Positions 1 to 7,810 of a stretch of DNA of 64,000 bases are shown piece by piece. Each line of letters opens with the position of its first letter. The first letter of the stretch is position 1. The translations under genes were made by a program, and so were the position numbers. Source of the DNA: Bacteroidaceae bacterium (lineage in GTDB: Bacteria > Bacteroidota > Bacteroidia > Bacteroidales > Bacteroidaceae); NCBI GenBank assembly GCA_017631315.1, contig JAGBTN010000003.1:186001-250000 (forward strand). Direction: 5' to 3'. A model generated the notes under the pieces. It was not told the DNA's origin and searched no databases. It worked only from the letters and a program-made list of their open reading frames with translations.

Positions 1-2471
1 GGAACAGCACCCGTACTGTCGTTCGACTCCGTGCGTGCTCTACGGCTCCATATGCTGCTTGCATCATAGCGGTCGTCCATCAACAAGCGTCCCTCGTCGA
101 GGCCCTTTACAATAGCCGATGCCAACTCTGATACCTCTTCCTTCGGGAACTTCTGCACAACGTCTCGAAGTGTTACCATAAACGTATCACGTTCGCCACC
201 ATAAAGAGAACTCATGGCACGAATGAACATCATGCGAGCACGATGAGGTCCTTGCGGAAAGTTCTCGGTGCTGAACTGATAGTGCTCCTCAACCTTATCA
301 TACTCTTCTGCCTGATAAGCACCATATGCCTCTGCATAAATGCTGTCCTCAACATGTTTCCCCTTACGAGCAATCATTTCATAGTTAGGATTGCCCAGCA
401 AAGCAGCCAGTTTGGCATCCGGAAAGTCTTCAAGAAGATAACCGCGGAACTCTTCTGCACTCGCCACATCGTTCAATCTTCCATAGAGCAAGAAAAGATG
501 ATAGAAGATATTGTCCGTGCCTTCGTGTTCGGGGAAGTCATTAAGGAACCTCACCATCGTGCGCTCTGCCAGTGGGAAGTTCTCCAGTTGCTCTTGTTCA
601 AGGATGCCTGCATTGTACAAAGCATCTCCAAGCAAACGGTTAGACTCCGCCATCTGCTCCTCGGTAAAAGGTATTTGCTTAAGGTAGTATTCGCGTTCGT
701 GAGGATCGTTTGCCAGAGAATCCTTGCGAGCCTGGTCGGCGGCAATGAGGCTGTCGGCTGCCGCGCTGTTGGCTGCGCCGAAAAGACTGTCGGCTGCCGC
801 TTCGTCGTACTCGTAGTCTTCCACATCCTCTCCCATGCTTCTGAGCAGTTCCTGTTTGTTACTGATTCGCCAGAAGTCTTCGTTGGGACGCATACCCCAT
901 CGTTTCTGGAACTCCTGAACACCACTGCGAACGGTCGTAGGGTTATAGAAGTACCAGTCGCCTTGCTGCTGAGTGCCAAACGAATTAAGGTCTGTTGCGA
1001 GGGTATTCTTGCCTGCTGCGCCAGCAGCATTGCCCCCTGCCGCAGCATTATTATTGGCATTGGGGTTCAGTGTGCCGTTTGCAGCAGCCTGCTTGGCTTC
1101 TTCTTTTTCCTTCTTCAGCAGTTCGGCTATGACGCGGTCGATGGCTGCGAGATAGACTTCTTCGGGACTTTGCGCCAAGACTTGCAGACTGTCTTGCAGT
1201 TTTATGGTGCTCAGATGCGGCTCCAACTCACCCAAAACCTTGCTGCGTCGTTCTGTTTCTTTGTACTCGACGTGTTCCTTGTCAAGTGCACTGACGCATT
1301 GTTTGTAGGTGCGTGCTGCGTCTATGTAGTTTTCTTGTTCCCAATATAACTGGCTCAAGTGCAAGAGGAGTGTCGCTTTGTCGGGACCATTCTTCTTGCT
1401 TTCCTTCAGGCCTTTTTCCCAGGCATAGATGCAATGTATGGTATCTTCGTTGCTGAGATAGATGTTACCCATTGCATAGTAGACTTTGTCGAGGTAGTCT
1501 TTGTTTTTGTCGCTCTTTGCCATGCGCTTGAGTCGTGCTATCATTTGGCGGAATTTGCCTTTGTGCATAACTTCTGTCTGCATGATGCGAGCGTTGAAGG
1601 CTACTTCGTAAGGTGGATTGGCGCGTATGACTTTGGAGAGTGCCTTATAGGCCAATGTGTCTCGTCCTGTTTCGTGATAGAGTTGTGCGAGCAGGAAGTT
1701 GAGACGTGCTTTAGGGAGTTTGCCACGAGTTGACTGTATGGTGTTCTTCAGATGCGGTATGGCCTCGTTGTATTGTTGTGTGAGAATGTAGTAGGCGGCC
1801 TTGGTGTTTTCCACTTCTTTCTGCCCCTTGTGTGTGATGCTGTCCCTTTTCATTTTGTTCAGGAGGTCTTCTGCATCGTAGGGCCAGTTGAGTGCGATGT
1901 AGCATCGTGCCAGTCTTGCTTTGGCTACAGAGGTGATGTCGGGCTGTGTGCTGTAGAGGCGGAGGATGTAATTATATGTTGATGCTGCTTCGAAGAACTC
2001 GCCTTTTTGGAATTGTGCGTCTGCCATCATGAGCCATGCATGATACATGTATGGGTTGAATTCTTTGCGGGCGAGGAATTCTTTCTCTTTTTCTGTGCGC
2101 TTCTTATTGCCTTTGGTGACGGGGCGTTTCTTGATGCTGTGCACCTTGATGGCCTTCTCGCACTTGGTGATGGCTGTTTCGAAGTTGCTTTTTCCCATGC
2201 CTGCTGTTGTTTTGTTGGTGCAGATGTACATGGGGAGCAGTTCGTTGAAGTTGTCTTTGTGACCTTTATATTGTGCGTCGGTGCCTTCGAGATATGCTAC
2301 TTCGCCGTTGTAGAGTGTGTTGTAATGTGCGGTGAGGGCGTGATAGGCACGTGTGGCGGGTGTGTTTTTCTTGGTGGAACAGGAGACGAGCAGTGTTAGC
2401 ATAGTGACGACGCACATAGCGATGCGATGTGTGGCGTACTGCTTTTTGTTATGTTGTTTCTGCCTGTTCAT
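1..2471 (-). CDS. porW: PorW/SprE-like T9SS lipoprotein with TPRs (partial)
   Basis: The frame starts at the ATG at 2471 and leaves the window at the left edge (823 codons visible, no stop at the places checked). Residues 1-31 are a lipoprotein signal ending in the lipobox LVSC (Cys31) followed by STKKN. The mature start (AYHALTAHYNTLYNG) and a later W525-GMRPNEDFWR motif are what I know from the PorW/SprE family. The rest reads as helical repeat protein typical of TPRs. PorW/SprE is a periplasmic lipoprotein needed for type IX secretion, and the window also holds a T9SS-type cargo (the GH115 enzyme). It is the third gene of a leftward operon with aroA. The opposite strand has long open frames here; they are shadows. 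Family assignment is by memory of conserved motifs. Confidence 0.82.
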   Translation of the reverse strand, partial: MNRQKQHNKKQYATHRIAMCVVTMLTLLVSCSTKKNTPATRAYHALTAHYNTLYNGEVAYLEGTDAQYKGHKDNFNELLPMYICTNKTTAGMGKSNFETAITKCEKAIKVHSIKKRPVTKGNKKRTEKEKEFLARKEFNPYMYHAWLMMADAQFQKGEFFEAASTYNYILRLYSTQPDITSVAKARLARCYIALNWPYDAEDLLNKMKRDSITHKGQKEVENTKAAYYILTQQYNEAIPHLKNTIQSTRGKLPKARLNFLLAQLYHETGRDTLAYKALSKVIRANPPYEVAFNARIMQTEVMHKGKFRQMIARLKRMAKSDKNKDYLDKVYYAMGNIYLSNEDTIHCIYAWEKGLKESKKNGPDKATLLLHLSQLYWEQENYIDAARTYKQCVSALDKEHVEYKETERRSKVLGELEPHLSTIKLQDSLQVLAQSPEEVYLAAIDRVIAELLKKEKEEAKQAAANGTLNPNANNNAAAGGNAAGAAGKNTLATDLNSFGTQQQGDWYFYNPTTVRSGVQEFQKRWGMRPNEDFWRISNKQELLRSMGEDVEDYEYDEAAADSLFGAANSAAADSLIAADQARKDSLANDPHEREYYLKQIPFTEEQMAESNRLLGDALYNAGILEQEQLENFPLAERTMVRFLNDFPEHEGTDNIFYHLFLLYGRLNDVASAEEFRGYLLEDFPDAKLAALLGNPNYEMIARKGKHVEDSIYAEAYGAYQAEEYDKVEEHYQFSTENFPQGPHRARMMFIRAMSSLYGGERDTFMVTLRDVVQKFPKEEVSELASAIVKGLDEGRLLMDDRYDASSIWSRRARTESNDSTGAV

Positions 2472-2502
2472 ACCTTATTATATAACGTGCGCGTGTATGT
2501 TT

Positions 2503-2901
2503 TTATTGCCTTCGTTCGCCTACAATGAGGAAAACCTCGTCTTTTATGTCGTCGGGCAGGAGGATTTGGCGCAGTTCGAGGCTACGCACCCAGCCTGCCA
2601 CTTCGTCGCTCCGCATGGTGTAGAGTACTTCTCGGAACTCCTCTACCTCGTCGGTGCCGTAGTCTGTTCGCCCACGGAAACGGTCGAGTTCTTCGTCGTT
2701 GTAGTATTCGACGTCTTTGCTGATGCCGGCCAGCAGGCTGTCTTTCTCGCAGACTTCGTGTTGTCCGCAGCATTCGGCGTCCTGTTTCTTTTGTTCTGCT
2801 TCGAGTCGTGCCTTGTCTTTTTCTGCTTTCTGGAAGTAGCCGAAGAGTGCTGCGATGCAGCCAAGTACGAGGATTGCTATGATGGAGATGGTTAGGAACA
2901 T
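2503..2901 (-). CDS. small membrane-anchored protein, unknown function
   Basis: A 132-aa protein with one N-terminal membrane helix (about residues 3-23, FLTISIIAILVLGCIAALFG) and then a charged, probably cytoplasmic, coiled segment and an acidic C-terminal half. A Cys-rich patch (ECCGQHEVC, about residues 43-51) is notable and could bind a metal; this is a guess. It starts 10 bp after the aroA stop and is followed 31 bp later by porW, so it is probably cotranscribed with both. I recognise it only as a Bacteroidales hypothetical protein. Confidence 0.72.
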   Translation of the reverse strand: MFLTISIIAILVLGCIAALFGYFQKAEKDKARLEAEQKKQDAECCGQHEVCEKDSLLAGISKDVEYYNDEELDRFRGRTDYGTDEVEEFREVLYTMRSDEVAGWVRSLELRQILLPDDIKDEVFLIVGERRQ

Positions 2902-2911
2902 GGTTGAGGTT

Positions 2912-4180
2912 TTATTTTAACGTAGTGAAGTCTTTCCAGAAGTTAGGGTATGATTTGCTGACCACTTCGGGGTGTGCGATGCAGACGTTGCCTTGTTTCA
3001 TGCAGACGGGTGCAAAAGCCATTGCCATTCGGTGGTCTTCGTAGGTATGGATGACGGGGGAGTTGTCTGCCTGGCAGTGCTCTCCGTCCCAATATACCAC
3101 GCTGTCTCCGTCTTCGCGGACAACGAATCCGAGTTTGCGGAGTTCTGTGCAGAGTGCTGCCGTACGGTCTGTTTCTTTTATCTTCAGGCTTGCCAGTCCG
3201 CTGAAGCGGAATGTTGTGCCGAGCATGATGCAGGTGACCACGAATGTCTGTGCGAGGTCGGGCTGGGCGGCGAAGTCGAGTTCGAGATGCGCACAGGGCT
3301 TCCCCGAACGTGTCAGGCGGACAGTTTCCGTGCCGTCGCCGTGGCTGACGAACGACGTCTCTACGCCTAACGGACGGAACATCTCGGCAATGCTGCTGTC
3401 GCCCTGCAGGCTTTTGCGGAAGAGGCCTGGGAGGCAGACGGAAGGTGCCTCGTCGCCGGTGAGTGCAACCATCTCGTACCAGTAACTGGCAGCGCTCCAG
3501 TCGCTCTCCACCTCGTAGGGTCTGGGAGTGTATCCGCCTGGTTCTACGCGCAGCGTGGCTGTCGATGGCACCCATGCGGCACGGGCTCCGAAGTGCGCCA
3601 TGATGGCTAAAGTCATATCAATGTAGGGGCGGCTGGCAATGTGACCTACGAGGTTCAGCGTCAAGCCTTCCGAGAGCATGGGGCCAATCATGAGCAATGC
3701 GCTGACATACTGGCTGCTGACATCGGCAGGCAGCGAGAGCGTTCCGCCCACGAGCCTCTTGCCAGAGATGCGAAGCGGCGGGAAACCTTCCTCGCCCACA
3801 TACTCCACGTCCGCGCCAAGCGAGCGCAAAGCATCCACCAGAATACCGATGGGACGATGCTTCATGCGCTCCGTTCCGGTGATGACGTGCGTGCCTGGCG
3901 TGACACAAAGGTAAGCCGTCAGGAAACGCATGGCTGTGCCGGCAGCCCCGATGTCTATCACTTCGGGCATATCCGAAAGGGCAGCCATCATTGCCTCCGT
4001 GTCGTCGCAGTCGGAAAGATTGGCAATTGCCGTATGCAGAGCCTGCCGGGAGAGGCCATCCGGACGCGCCAGAGCATACGTAATGAGCGCCCTTGCCGAG
4101 ATACTCTTGCTGGCTGGCAATTTCACCTCCCTGCGGAGTTTTTCGGGAGCCGTTAGCATCAATACCGATGTCTTCTGCAT
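2912..4180 (-). CDS. aroA: 3-phosphoshikimate 1-carboxyvinyltransferase (EPSP synthase)
   Basis: The 422-aa protein catalyses transfer of enolpyruvyl from PEP to shikimate-3-phosphate, the sixth step of the shikimate pathway, in the cytoplasm. Family motifs are in order: LPASKSISARALI near the N terminus (Lys and Ser of the shikimate-phosphate/PEP site), GAAGTAMRFLTA, R-MKHRPIGILVDALRSLGA, SSQYVSALLM, the KIKETDRTAAL segment and YEDHRMAMAFAPV near the C terminus. Length is normal. The ATG at 4180 lies 16 nt downstream of the predicted transcription start of a strong Bacteroidetes promoter. It is the first gene of a leftward operon with the two downstream genes. Confidence 0.95.
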   Translation of the reverse strand: MQKTSVLMLTAPEKLRREVKLPASKSISARALITYALARPDGLSRQALHTAIANLSDCDDTEAMMAALSDMPEVIDIGAAGTAMRFLTAYLCVTPGTHVITGTERMKHRPIGILVDALRSLGADVEYVGEEGFPPLRISGKRLVGGTLSLPADVSSQYVSALLMIGPMLSEGLTLNLVGHIASRPYIDMTLAIMAHFGARAAWVPSTATLRVEPGGYTPRPYEVESDWSAASYWYEMVALTGDEAPSVCLPGLFRKSLQGDSSIAEMFRPLGVETSFVSHGDGTETVRLTRSGKPCAHLELDFAAQPDLAQTFVVTCIMLGTTFRFSGLASLKIKETDRTAALCTELRKLGFVVREDGDSVVYWDGEHCQADNSPVIHTYEDHRMAMAFAPVCMKQGNVCIAHPEVVSKSYPNFWKDFTTLK

Positions 4181-4202
4181 ACTTTTTTAATACTTTAGGG
4201 CA

Positions 4203-4233
4203 CAAAGTTACGAAAAAGTTTGGTAGGAACAAA
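4203..4233 (-). promoter_or_regulatory. promoter of the aroA operon
   Basis: On the minus strand TTTG (4230-4233) is separated by 19 bp from TAACTTTG (4203-4210), matching the Bacteroidetes -33/-7 consensus. Transcription would begin near 4196 and give a leader of about 16 nt. It overlaps the oppositely directed tRNA promoter, so the two may interfere. Confidence 0.85.
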
Positions 4234-4250
4234 AAAAAGTCATACCTTTG
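4219..4250 (+). promoter_or_regulatory. promoter of tRNA-Pro
   Basis: TTTG (4219-4222), a 20-bp gap and TACCTTTG (4243-4250) form a full Bacteroidetes promoter. The predicted start is near 4257, about 13 nt before the mature tRNA 5' end. It is back-to-back with the aroA promoter. Confidence 0.85.
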
Positions 4251-4269
4251 CACCATCAATCAAAAGGAA

Positions 4270-4342
4270 CGGGATGTAGCGCAGTTGGTAGCGCACACGT
4301 CTGGGGGGCGCGAGGTCGCAAGTTCGAGTCTTGTCATCCCGA
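4270..4342 (+). tRNA. tRNA-Pro(GGG), phage integration target
   Basis: The cloverleaf folds with acceptor arms CGGGATG/CATCCCG, D-stem GCGC/GCGC, T-arm GCAAG-TTCGAGT-CTTGT and the anticodon loop CTGGGGG, giving anticodon GGG (Pro). The anticodon stem CACGT/GCGCG contains one A-C mismatch at the second pair. CCA is not encoded in full (the sequence continues CCTA). The 3' part from 4296 is inside the attachment core, so after integration the 3' half and the downstream terminator are supplied by the phage. Confidence 0.93.
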
Positions 4343-4346
4343 CCTA
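4296..4346 (+). repeat. attL core (51 bp)
   Basis: The 51 bp from the anticodon stem to four bases past the tRNA are identical to 54846-54896. The copies diverge immediately outside (A versus C upstream, CT versus AG downstream). This is the left prophage junction and retains the complete tRNA. Confidence 0.96.
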
Positions 4347-4357
4347 CTAAAGAAGGC

Positions 4358-4403
4358 AAAGAAGGTTTCAAAATCAGCAGATTAGGAACCTTCTTTTGCT
4401 TTT
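4358..4403 (+). terminator. phage-supplied terminator of tRNA-Pro
   Basis: AAAGAAGGTT (4358-4367) pairs with AACCTTCTTT (4387-4396) and is followed by TGCTTTTT. It lies just inside attL and would replace the host terminator now found beyond attR. Confidence 0.7.
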
Positions 4404-4509
4404 TATACCGTAAAAGTACAACTAAACTCAACTTACACAAGGTAACATTAGGACACTTTCGGTATATCCATGTCACCCAAACACGTGCAAATTTCGTGCA
4501 AATACTACT

Positions 4510-5790
4510 ATGGCTACCACAAAACTATACTTAGACACACGTTCAACACTATCAGACGGTACTCACCCTCTTAAGATAGGCGTAAGCTACAAAAGCCTTC
4601 GTACACTTATTCCGCTCGGCATAAGACTGTCAAAAAAACAATTTAACGGCACATCTGTTGTCGCCCACCCCAAAAAAGACTTTTACAACACATTTATAAA
4701 AAAGCGTGTTGTCGACATTGAGGTAACGCTGCTTGAACTTTCAACATCTGGCGCACTAAGGAATGCCACAGCCTCACAACTTAAGAAACTCATTCTTGAG
4801 AAAGTTTCTCCGCTTGAGCAAGAACCATCTGTGCAGTATAAGTTCACAGATGCAGCAAAAAAGAAAATTCTCGGAAAAAAATCACGCACATGCGAGATAT
4901 ACAATAACACTATCGCACGCGTTGAGAAGTTCTGCTTAAGCCGCAAAACGCACATCGATAACCTTTCTCTGCTTGACATCGACAAAGAATGGCTAACACT
5001 ATACGAACTATGGTGCCGTGAAAATAACGACCACACCAACACTATAAGCATTGACATGCGCAACATCCGCGCCATATACAATGAGGTGAAAGACGGAGTA
5101 CCTGATTTGCTGATCGCTTATCCATTCACGCGTACCGGCTATAAGATTAAGCGAGAATCCACACCTTTCCTTTCCCTCACTCTGGAACAACTTTCCCTTT
5201 TGCATAACCACCAATGCAGTAATACAGATAAGATATATATTGATATGTTCTTCCTTTCTTACTATCTTATCGGCATTAACATCGGTGACATGTGCATGGC
5301 AACCAAAGAAAACTATTATGGTGGACGCCTATATTACACGCGCAACAAGACCGCAAAGCTGTACAGCATTCTCGTTCACCCCGAAGCAAAAAAACTAATA
5401 GAACAATATGCCACAGTCAACGGTCCTAACCTTATTAATATACACGCGTGCGCGCGATATGAGCACTTCACGCAAAGAATGAACAAACACCTGAAGAAGA
5501 TTTGCAAGCATATTGAAAACAATCTTGTTGCAGAATGGGAAAGAAACGGAAAGATTGGCGATAAGCCAACATACCCTGCAATAAGTACGTATTGGGCGCG
5601 TTACACGTGGGCAAATGTCGCGCATAGGCTTCATATCAGCAAAGATATTATATCTATGGCTCTGGGGCACTCATTTGGCAACAAGACCACAGACATATAT
5701 ATAGACTATGACCTCGACCAGGTAGATGCCGCAAACAAGCAAGTTATTGAAACTACTTTATCTGCAATAAAAAAAGCCCCAAACGTTTAA
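4510..5790 (+). CDS. int: tyrosine-recombinase integrase
   Basis: The 426-aa protein would catalyse integration and excision between the tRNA-Pro attachment sites. Residues 1-75 resemble the arm-binding domain of Bacteroidetes integrases, 110-215 the SAM-like core-binding domain and 220-420 the catalytic domain. Visible catalytic residues are Arg364 (in WARYTWA), the LGH motif 385-387 and the nucleophile Tyr397 (TTDIY). The position normally held by the first catalytic Arg (YLRG in most relatives) is Ile254 in YYLIGIN; several Bacteroides integrases such as IntDOT are known to lack this Arg. The gene starts 163 bp inside attL, reads away from the tRNA and converges with the XRE operon. Confidence 0.93.
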   Translation: MATTKLYLDTRSTLSDGTHPLKIGVSYKSLRTLIPLGIRLSKKQFNGTSVVAHPKKDFYNTFIKKRVVDIEVTLLELSTSGALRNATASQLKKLILEKVSPLEQEPSVQYKFTDAAKKKILGKKSRTCEIYNNTIARVEKFCLSRKTHIDNLSLLDIDKEWLTLYELWCRENNDHTNTISIDMRNIRAIYNEVKDGVPDLLIAYPFTRTGYKIKRESTPFLSLTLEQLSLLHNHQCSNTDKIYIDMFFLSYYLIGINIGDMCMATKENYYGGRLYYTRNKTAKLYSILVHPEAKKLIEQYATVNGPNLINIHACARYEHFTQRMNKHLKKICKHIENNLVAEWERNGKIGDKPTYPAISTYWARYTWANVAHRLHISKDIISMALGHSFGNKTTDIYIDYDLDQVDAANKQVIETTLSAIKKAPNV

Positions 5791-5800
5791 GTTCGGGGCT
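5768..5800 (-). terminator. terminator of the XRE/DUF5053 operon
   Basis: Read on the minus strand, AGCCCC (5800-5795) pairs with GGGGCT (5780-5775), extended by an inner AAAC/GTTT stem, and is followed by a run of seven T. It sits inside the last codons of the convergent integrase gene. Confidence 0.8.
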
Positions 5801-5804
5801 ATGC

Positions 5805-6017
5805 TTAGTTTTCCACAATATCCAAGCGACAATTCATTGCATCGGCTAATGCCGCAAGCGTATCTATTTGGATATTAAAATTACCTTTTTCTATGCCTGC
5901 GATGTGTGTACGTCCCACTCCACTTCGCTCTGCCAACTCTACCTGCGTGATGCCTTTTGCTTTGCGAAGGTATGCAATTATTTTGCCTATCCGCATCCTT
6001 TCTTCCTGACTATTCAT
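5805..6017 (-). CDS. XRE-family DNA-binding regulator
   Basis: The 70-aa protein is a single Cro/CI-type helix-turn-helix domain (GITQVELAERSGVGRTHIAG, about residues 23-42) with nothing attached. It is the last gene of a small leftward operon (42-aa ORF, DUF5053-like, XRE) that converges with the integrase. It could control integration/excision or late genes; the sequence does not decide. It is one candidate to bind the 19-bp palindromes described at 7713, 29121, 29180 and 41573. Confidence 0.85.
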   Translation of the reverse strand: MNSQEERMRIGKIIAYLRKAKGITQVELAERSGVGRTHIAGIEKGNFNIQIDTLAALADAMNCRLDIVEN

Positions 6018-6032
6018 ATCGGACCACTATAA

Positions 6033-6347
6033 TTATTCATACTGGGCTGCTTCTATCTCGTCCGCATGCGCCAGCAGCCTCTTTGCAATATCTCTATAAG
6101 CCTCTGCCAATTGGTGATACTCATCAGAGTTAAATGCTTCTTTAACGTCAAAAGTACAGCCGTGTATACGCTTATTCAGCCAACTTCTGGACTTTTCGAA
6201 GTATTGTTCCGCCAATGCTTGGGTGCTGATTAATCCATCCAACTCTGTACACGCATTCCATACTGCGCCTGCCTTATTTTCTATAATTTCTTTTCTTCGT
6301 TTGTTATATTCATCAATCCGAAGTATCTTTTTCTTGCCGATATACAT
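6033..6347 (-). CDS. DUF5053-like phage protein
   Basis: The 104-aa protein has a basic N terminus and a central segment (STQALAEQYFEKSRSWLNKR) that I associate with DUF5053, a small family common in Bacteroidales prophages and of unknown function. The YFEKSRSWLNKRI stretch could be a DNA-contacting helix; this is inference. It ends 15 bp before the XRE gene. The start codon lies directly downstream of a very stable GC hairpin (6364-6385). Confidence 0.72.
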   Translation of the reverse strand: MYIGKKKILRIDEYNKRRKEIIENKAGAVWNACTELDGLISTQALAEQYFEKSRSWLNKRIHGCTFDVKEAFNSDEYHQLAEAYRDIAKRLLAHADEIEAAQYE

Positions 6348-6363
6348 TTTTTTGTGTAATTTT

Positions 6364-6385
6364 GCCCCCGAATTGAATCGGGGGC
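6364..6385. other. GC-rich hairpin in leader of the DUF5053-like gene
   Basis: GCCCCCGA (6364-6371) and TCGGGGGC (6378-6385) form a perfect 8-bp stem with a 6-nt loop, 16 bp before the DUF5053-like start and just after the stop of the 42-aa ORF. Neither strand has a T-run after it, so it is not a standard terminator. It may affect translation or RNA stability of the operon. Confidence 0.6.
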
Positions 6386-6395
6386 TGGTTAGTAA

Positions 6396-6524
6396 TCAAG
6401 TTTCTTCAATCAGGGAAAATAACAACCCCTCAATTTCTCTAATCTTAGACTGATTCTTTGGAGTTTCAATTATTGACAGTAGATTGAGTATCTTCATAAG
6501 AATCAGTCTTTTTTTCTTGCTCAT
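6396..6524 (-). CDS. 42-aa basic small protein
   Basis: ATG at 6524 opens a 42-codon frame (begins MSKKKRLILMKIL, ends SLIEET). A strong Shine-Dalgarno (AAAGGAGGTG, near 6535-6543) is unusual for this phylum. An ATG-ATG-AAA-TGA mini-ORF (6532-6521) starts closer to that site, and its stop overlaps the 42-aa start as ATGA, so translation may be coupled. A -7 promoter element lies at 6558-6565. The C-terminal half is predicted helical. I do not recognise a family. Confidence 0.55.
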   Translation of the reverse strand: MSKKKRLILMKILNLLSIIETPKNQSKIREIEGLLFSLIEET

Positions 6525-6557
6525 TTCATCATACACCTCCTTTCTTTATTTCCACTG

Positions 6558-6565
6558 CAAAGATA
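6558..6565 (-). promoter_or_regulatory. promoter (-7 element) of the small regulator operon
   Basis: TATCTTTG on the minus strand matches the TAnnTTTG consensus; no clear -33 TTTG at the right distance. It would start the operon 6524 to 5805. Confidence 0.6.
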
Positions 6566-6632
6566 CAACTTTTTCCCAAATTGTCCGAGATTTTAGACAT
6601 CCATTTGCAGGATTTTAGCGTTATTTAGTATT

Positions 6633-6656
6633 AGAAAACCCCGCCGAAGCGAGGTT
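6633..6656 (-). terminator. terminator of the lysis unit
   Basis: On the minus strand AACCTCGC, a TTCG tetraloop and GCGGGGTT form a stem with one G-U pair, followed by TTTTC. It closes the holin/spanin unit. The 90 bp between it and the spanin stop show no convincing gene. Confidence 0.8.
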
Positions 6657-6748
6657 CCCCCAAAAAATTATGAAACTACACAAACTACCCAGTTCCCGTA
6701 TACGGTGCCATTGGCTTAACCCCGATTGGGCTTGGGGAGAATGACTCC

Positions 6749-7177
6749 TTATATGATTCCCTTCATCTTCAAGAGTAAAGTAATTAGTCCAAATCCCAAC
6801 ATCGCAAGCATAAGGCTTCCTGCAAACATCCTGACCTTTTGCCACCAAGTCAGTTCCTTTTCTACTTCTTTTATGACTTCTACCGGATATGGCATCGAAA
6901 TCGTGTCATGCTTGGCAATATAAGTTGTATCGCGCACGATTTTTTCAACATACTTTGTGTGCCACTTCTTTATTTCAAGAAACACAGTATCGTTCTCCGT
7001 CTTTTCGCTGACATATACACTGTCGTGCAACCATATACTATCACGCTTCGCCTTGGTAATAATCAAAGTATCGGTGCGGACTTTGGGAACAGTTACAGTC
7101 ACCGTCTTGGTCTTGCAGCCAACCGCCAACATCGCAATGGTCGCAAATAAAGCTACATTAGACATTCTTGCCTTCAT
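6749..7177 (-). CDS. putative unimolecular spanin (lipoprotein plus C-terminal membrane helix)
   Basis: From the ATG at 7177 the 142-aa protein has a lipoprotein signal (ALFATIAMLAVGC, Cys21), a central domain rich in alternating beta-type residues (VTVTV, RDSIWLHDSVYV, VRDTTYIAKHDTI) and a C-terminal membrane helix (about residues 118-138). An outer-membrane lipid anchor and an inner-membrane helix in one beta-rich polypeptide is the layout of u-spanins such as T1 gp11, which fuse inner and outer membranes at the end of lysis. The gene overlaps the holin by 20 bp (8 bp if it begins at the ATG at 7165). Function is inferred from topology and position; upstream in-frame codons to 7297 lie inside the holin and are not used. 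Confidence 0.7.
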   Translation of the reverse strand: MKARMSNVALFATIAMLAVGCKTKTVTVTVPKVRTDTLIITKAKRDSIWLHDSVYVSEKTENDTVFLEIKKWHTKYVEKIVRDTTYIAKHDTISMPYPVEVIKEVEKELTWWQKVRMFAGSLMLAMLGFGLITLLLKMKGII

Positions 7178-7679
7178 CTTCTTTTTCAGTCTGCTTAAGA
7201 AATTCCTTGTATTTAATTCCAAGATGTCTCTCTGTCTTGTCTGCAACAATCTTTTGCATAACCTTCGCCCACACGGCATTTGACCCAGTACTCTCATTCT
7301 CTATTATGCTGACGAACTGAACCACACAGAAAATCGCACTTACATATTGCGCAAGATGAAGATTACCCAAGTGCTGCAATAATGTCCCCTCGACATGATA
7401 TGCGAGCAATACGCACAGGAAAATAACTATCATATCGTTAATCATTTTAGCCATGTGCTGCGATTTGAGCTTCCCATCAAGCCTAATGTTAGGATTCTTC
7501 TTAATTGCCTCTCTGTATTTCGCGTATACCCTGCGATTACACCTCCAGGCAGTAAAGCAGTCAACAGCAATTGCAAGTACGCATATGGCAAGATATGGCA
7601 GCGTTGGAGCAACCCAAGCAACAACCATACCTGCTACTGCTTTAGCAAATCCTGTTATTATCTGTCCGTACCCCTCCAT
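7158..7679 (-). CDS. phage holin
   Basis: The 173-aa protein has three likely membrane segments (AGMVVAWVAPTLPYLAICV..., MIVIFLCVLLAYHV, YVSAIFCVVQFVSII) and a charged C-terminal tail, as in the toxin-secretion/lysis holin family of Bacteroidetes phages. It would permeabilise the inner membrane for lysis. I choose the ATG at 7679, not the upstream TTG at 7694, because the predicted transcription start is near 7691. It heads its own unit with the overlapping spanin gene. Confidence 0.82.
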   Translation of the reverse strand: MEGYGQIITGFAKAVAGMVVAWVAPTLPYLAICVLAIAVDCFTAWRCNRRVYAKYREAIKKNPNIRLDGKLKSQHMAKMINDMIVIFLCVLLAYHVEGTLLQHLGNLHLAQYVSAIFCVVQFVSIIENESTGSNAVWAKVMQKIVADKTERHLGIKYKEFLKQTEKEDEGKNV

Positions 7680-7697
7680 GCTTACTTTTTTCAATTA

Positions 7698-7728
7698 CAA
7701 AGTTACATAATTGTGTTTGCGTGGCAAA
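7698..7728 (-). promoter_or_regulatory. promoter of the lysis unit
   Basis: TTTG (7725-7728) and TAACTTTG (7698-7705) on the minus strand are 19 bp apart, a full Bacteroidetes promoter. Start near 7691, leader about 12 nt. The -33 box is inside the palindrome 7713-7731. Confidence 0.85.
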
Positions 7729-7731
7729 CAC
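7713..7731. promoter_or_regulatory. 19-bp palindromic operator, site 1
   Basis: GTGTTTG-CGTGG-CAAACAC; the arms extend to 8 bp here. It covers the -33 box of the lysis promoter. The same palindrome occurs at 29121, 29180 and 41573. Confidence 0.75.
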
Positions 7732-7756
7732 TTTTGTGTATAATTTCTCTTTTTTT

Positions 7757-7789
7757 AACAAAAATGGGTGGCAAATACTTACCACCCAT
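7757..7789 (-). terminator. terminator upstream of the lysis promoter
   Basis: ATGGGTGG/CCACCCAT (7764-7771 and 7782-7789) form a perfect 8-bp stem, followed on the minus strand by TTTTTG. It ends the unit 9063 to 7811 and insulates the lysis promoter. Confidence 0.85.
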
Positions 7790-7810
7790 AGCTGATTCTC
7801 TTATTTAGCG

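Noticed and set aside
243..1349. 368-codon open frame on the plus strand
   Set aside because: It is antisense to porW, whose minus-strand frame has lipoprotein signal and family motifs; the plus frame reads as low-complexity Cys/Phe/Val-rich sequence.
6351..6385. GC hairpin as terminator and a TAATTTG as plus-strand promoter
   Set aside because: No T-run on either strand; the box lacks one base of TAnnTTTG and no plus-strand gene follows.
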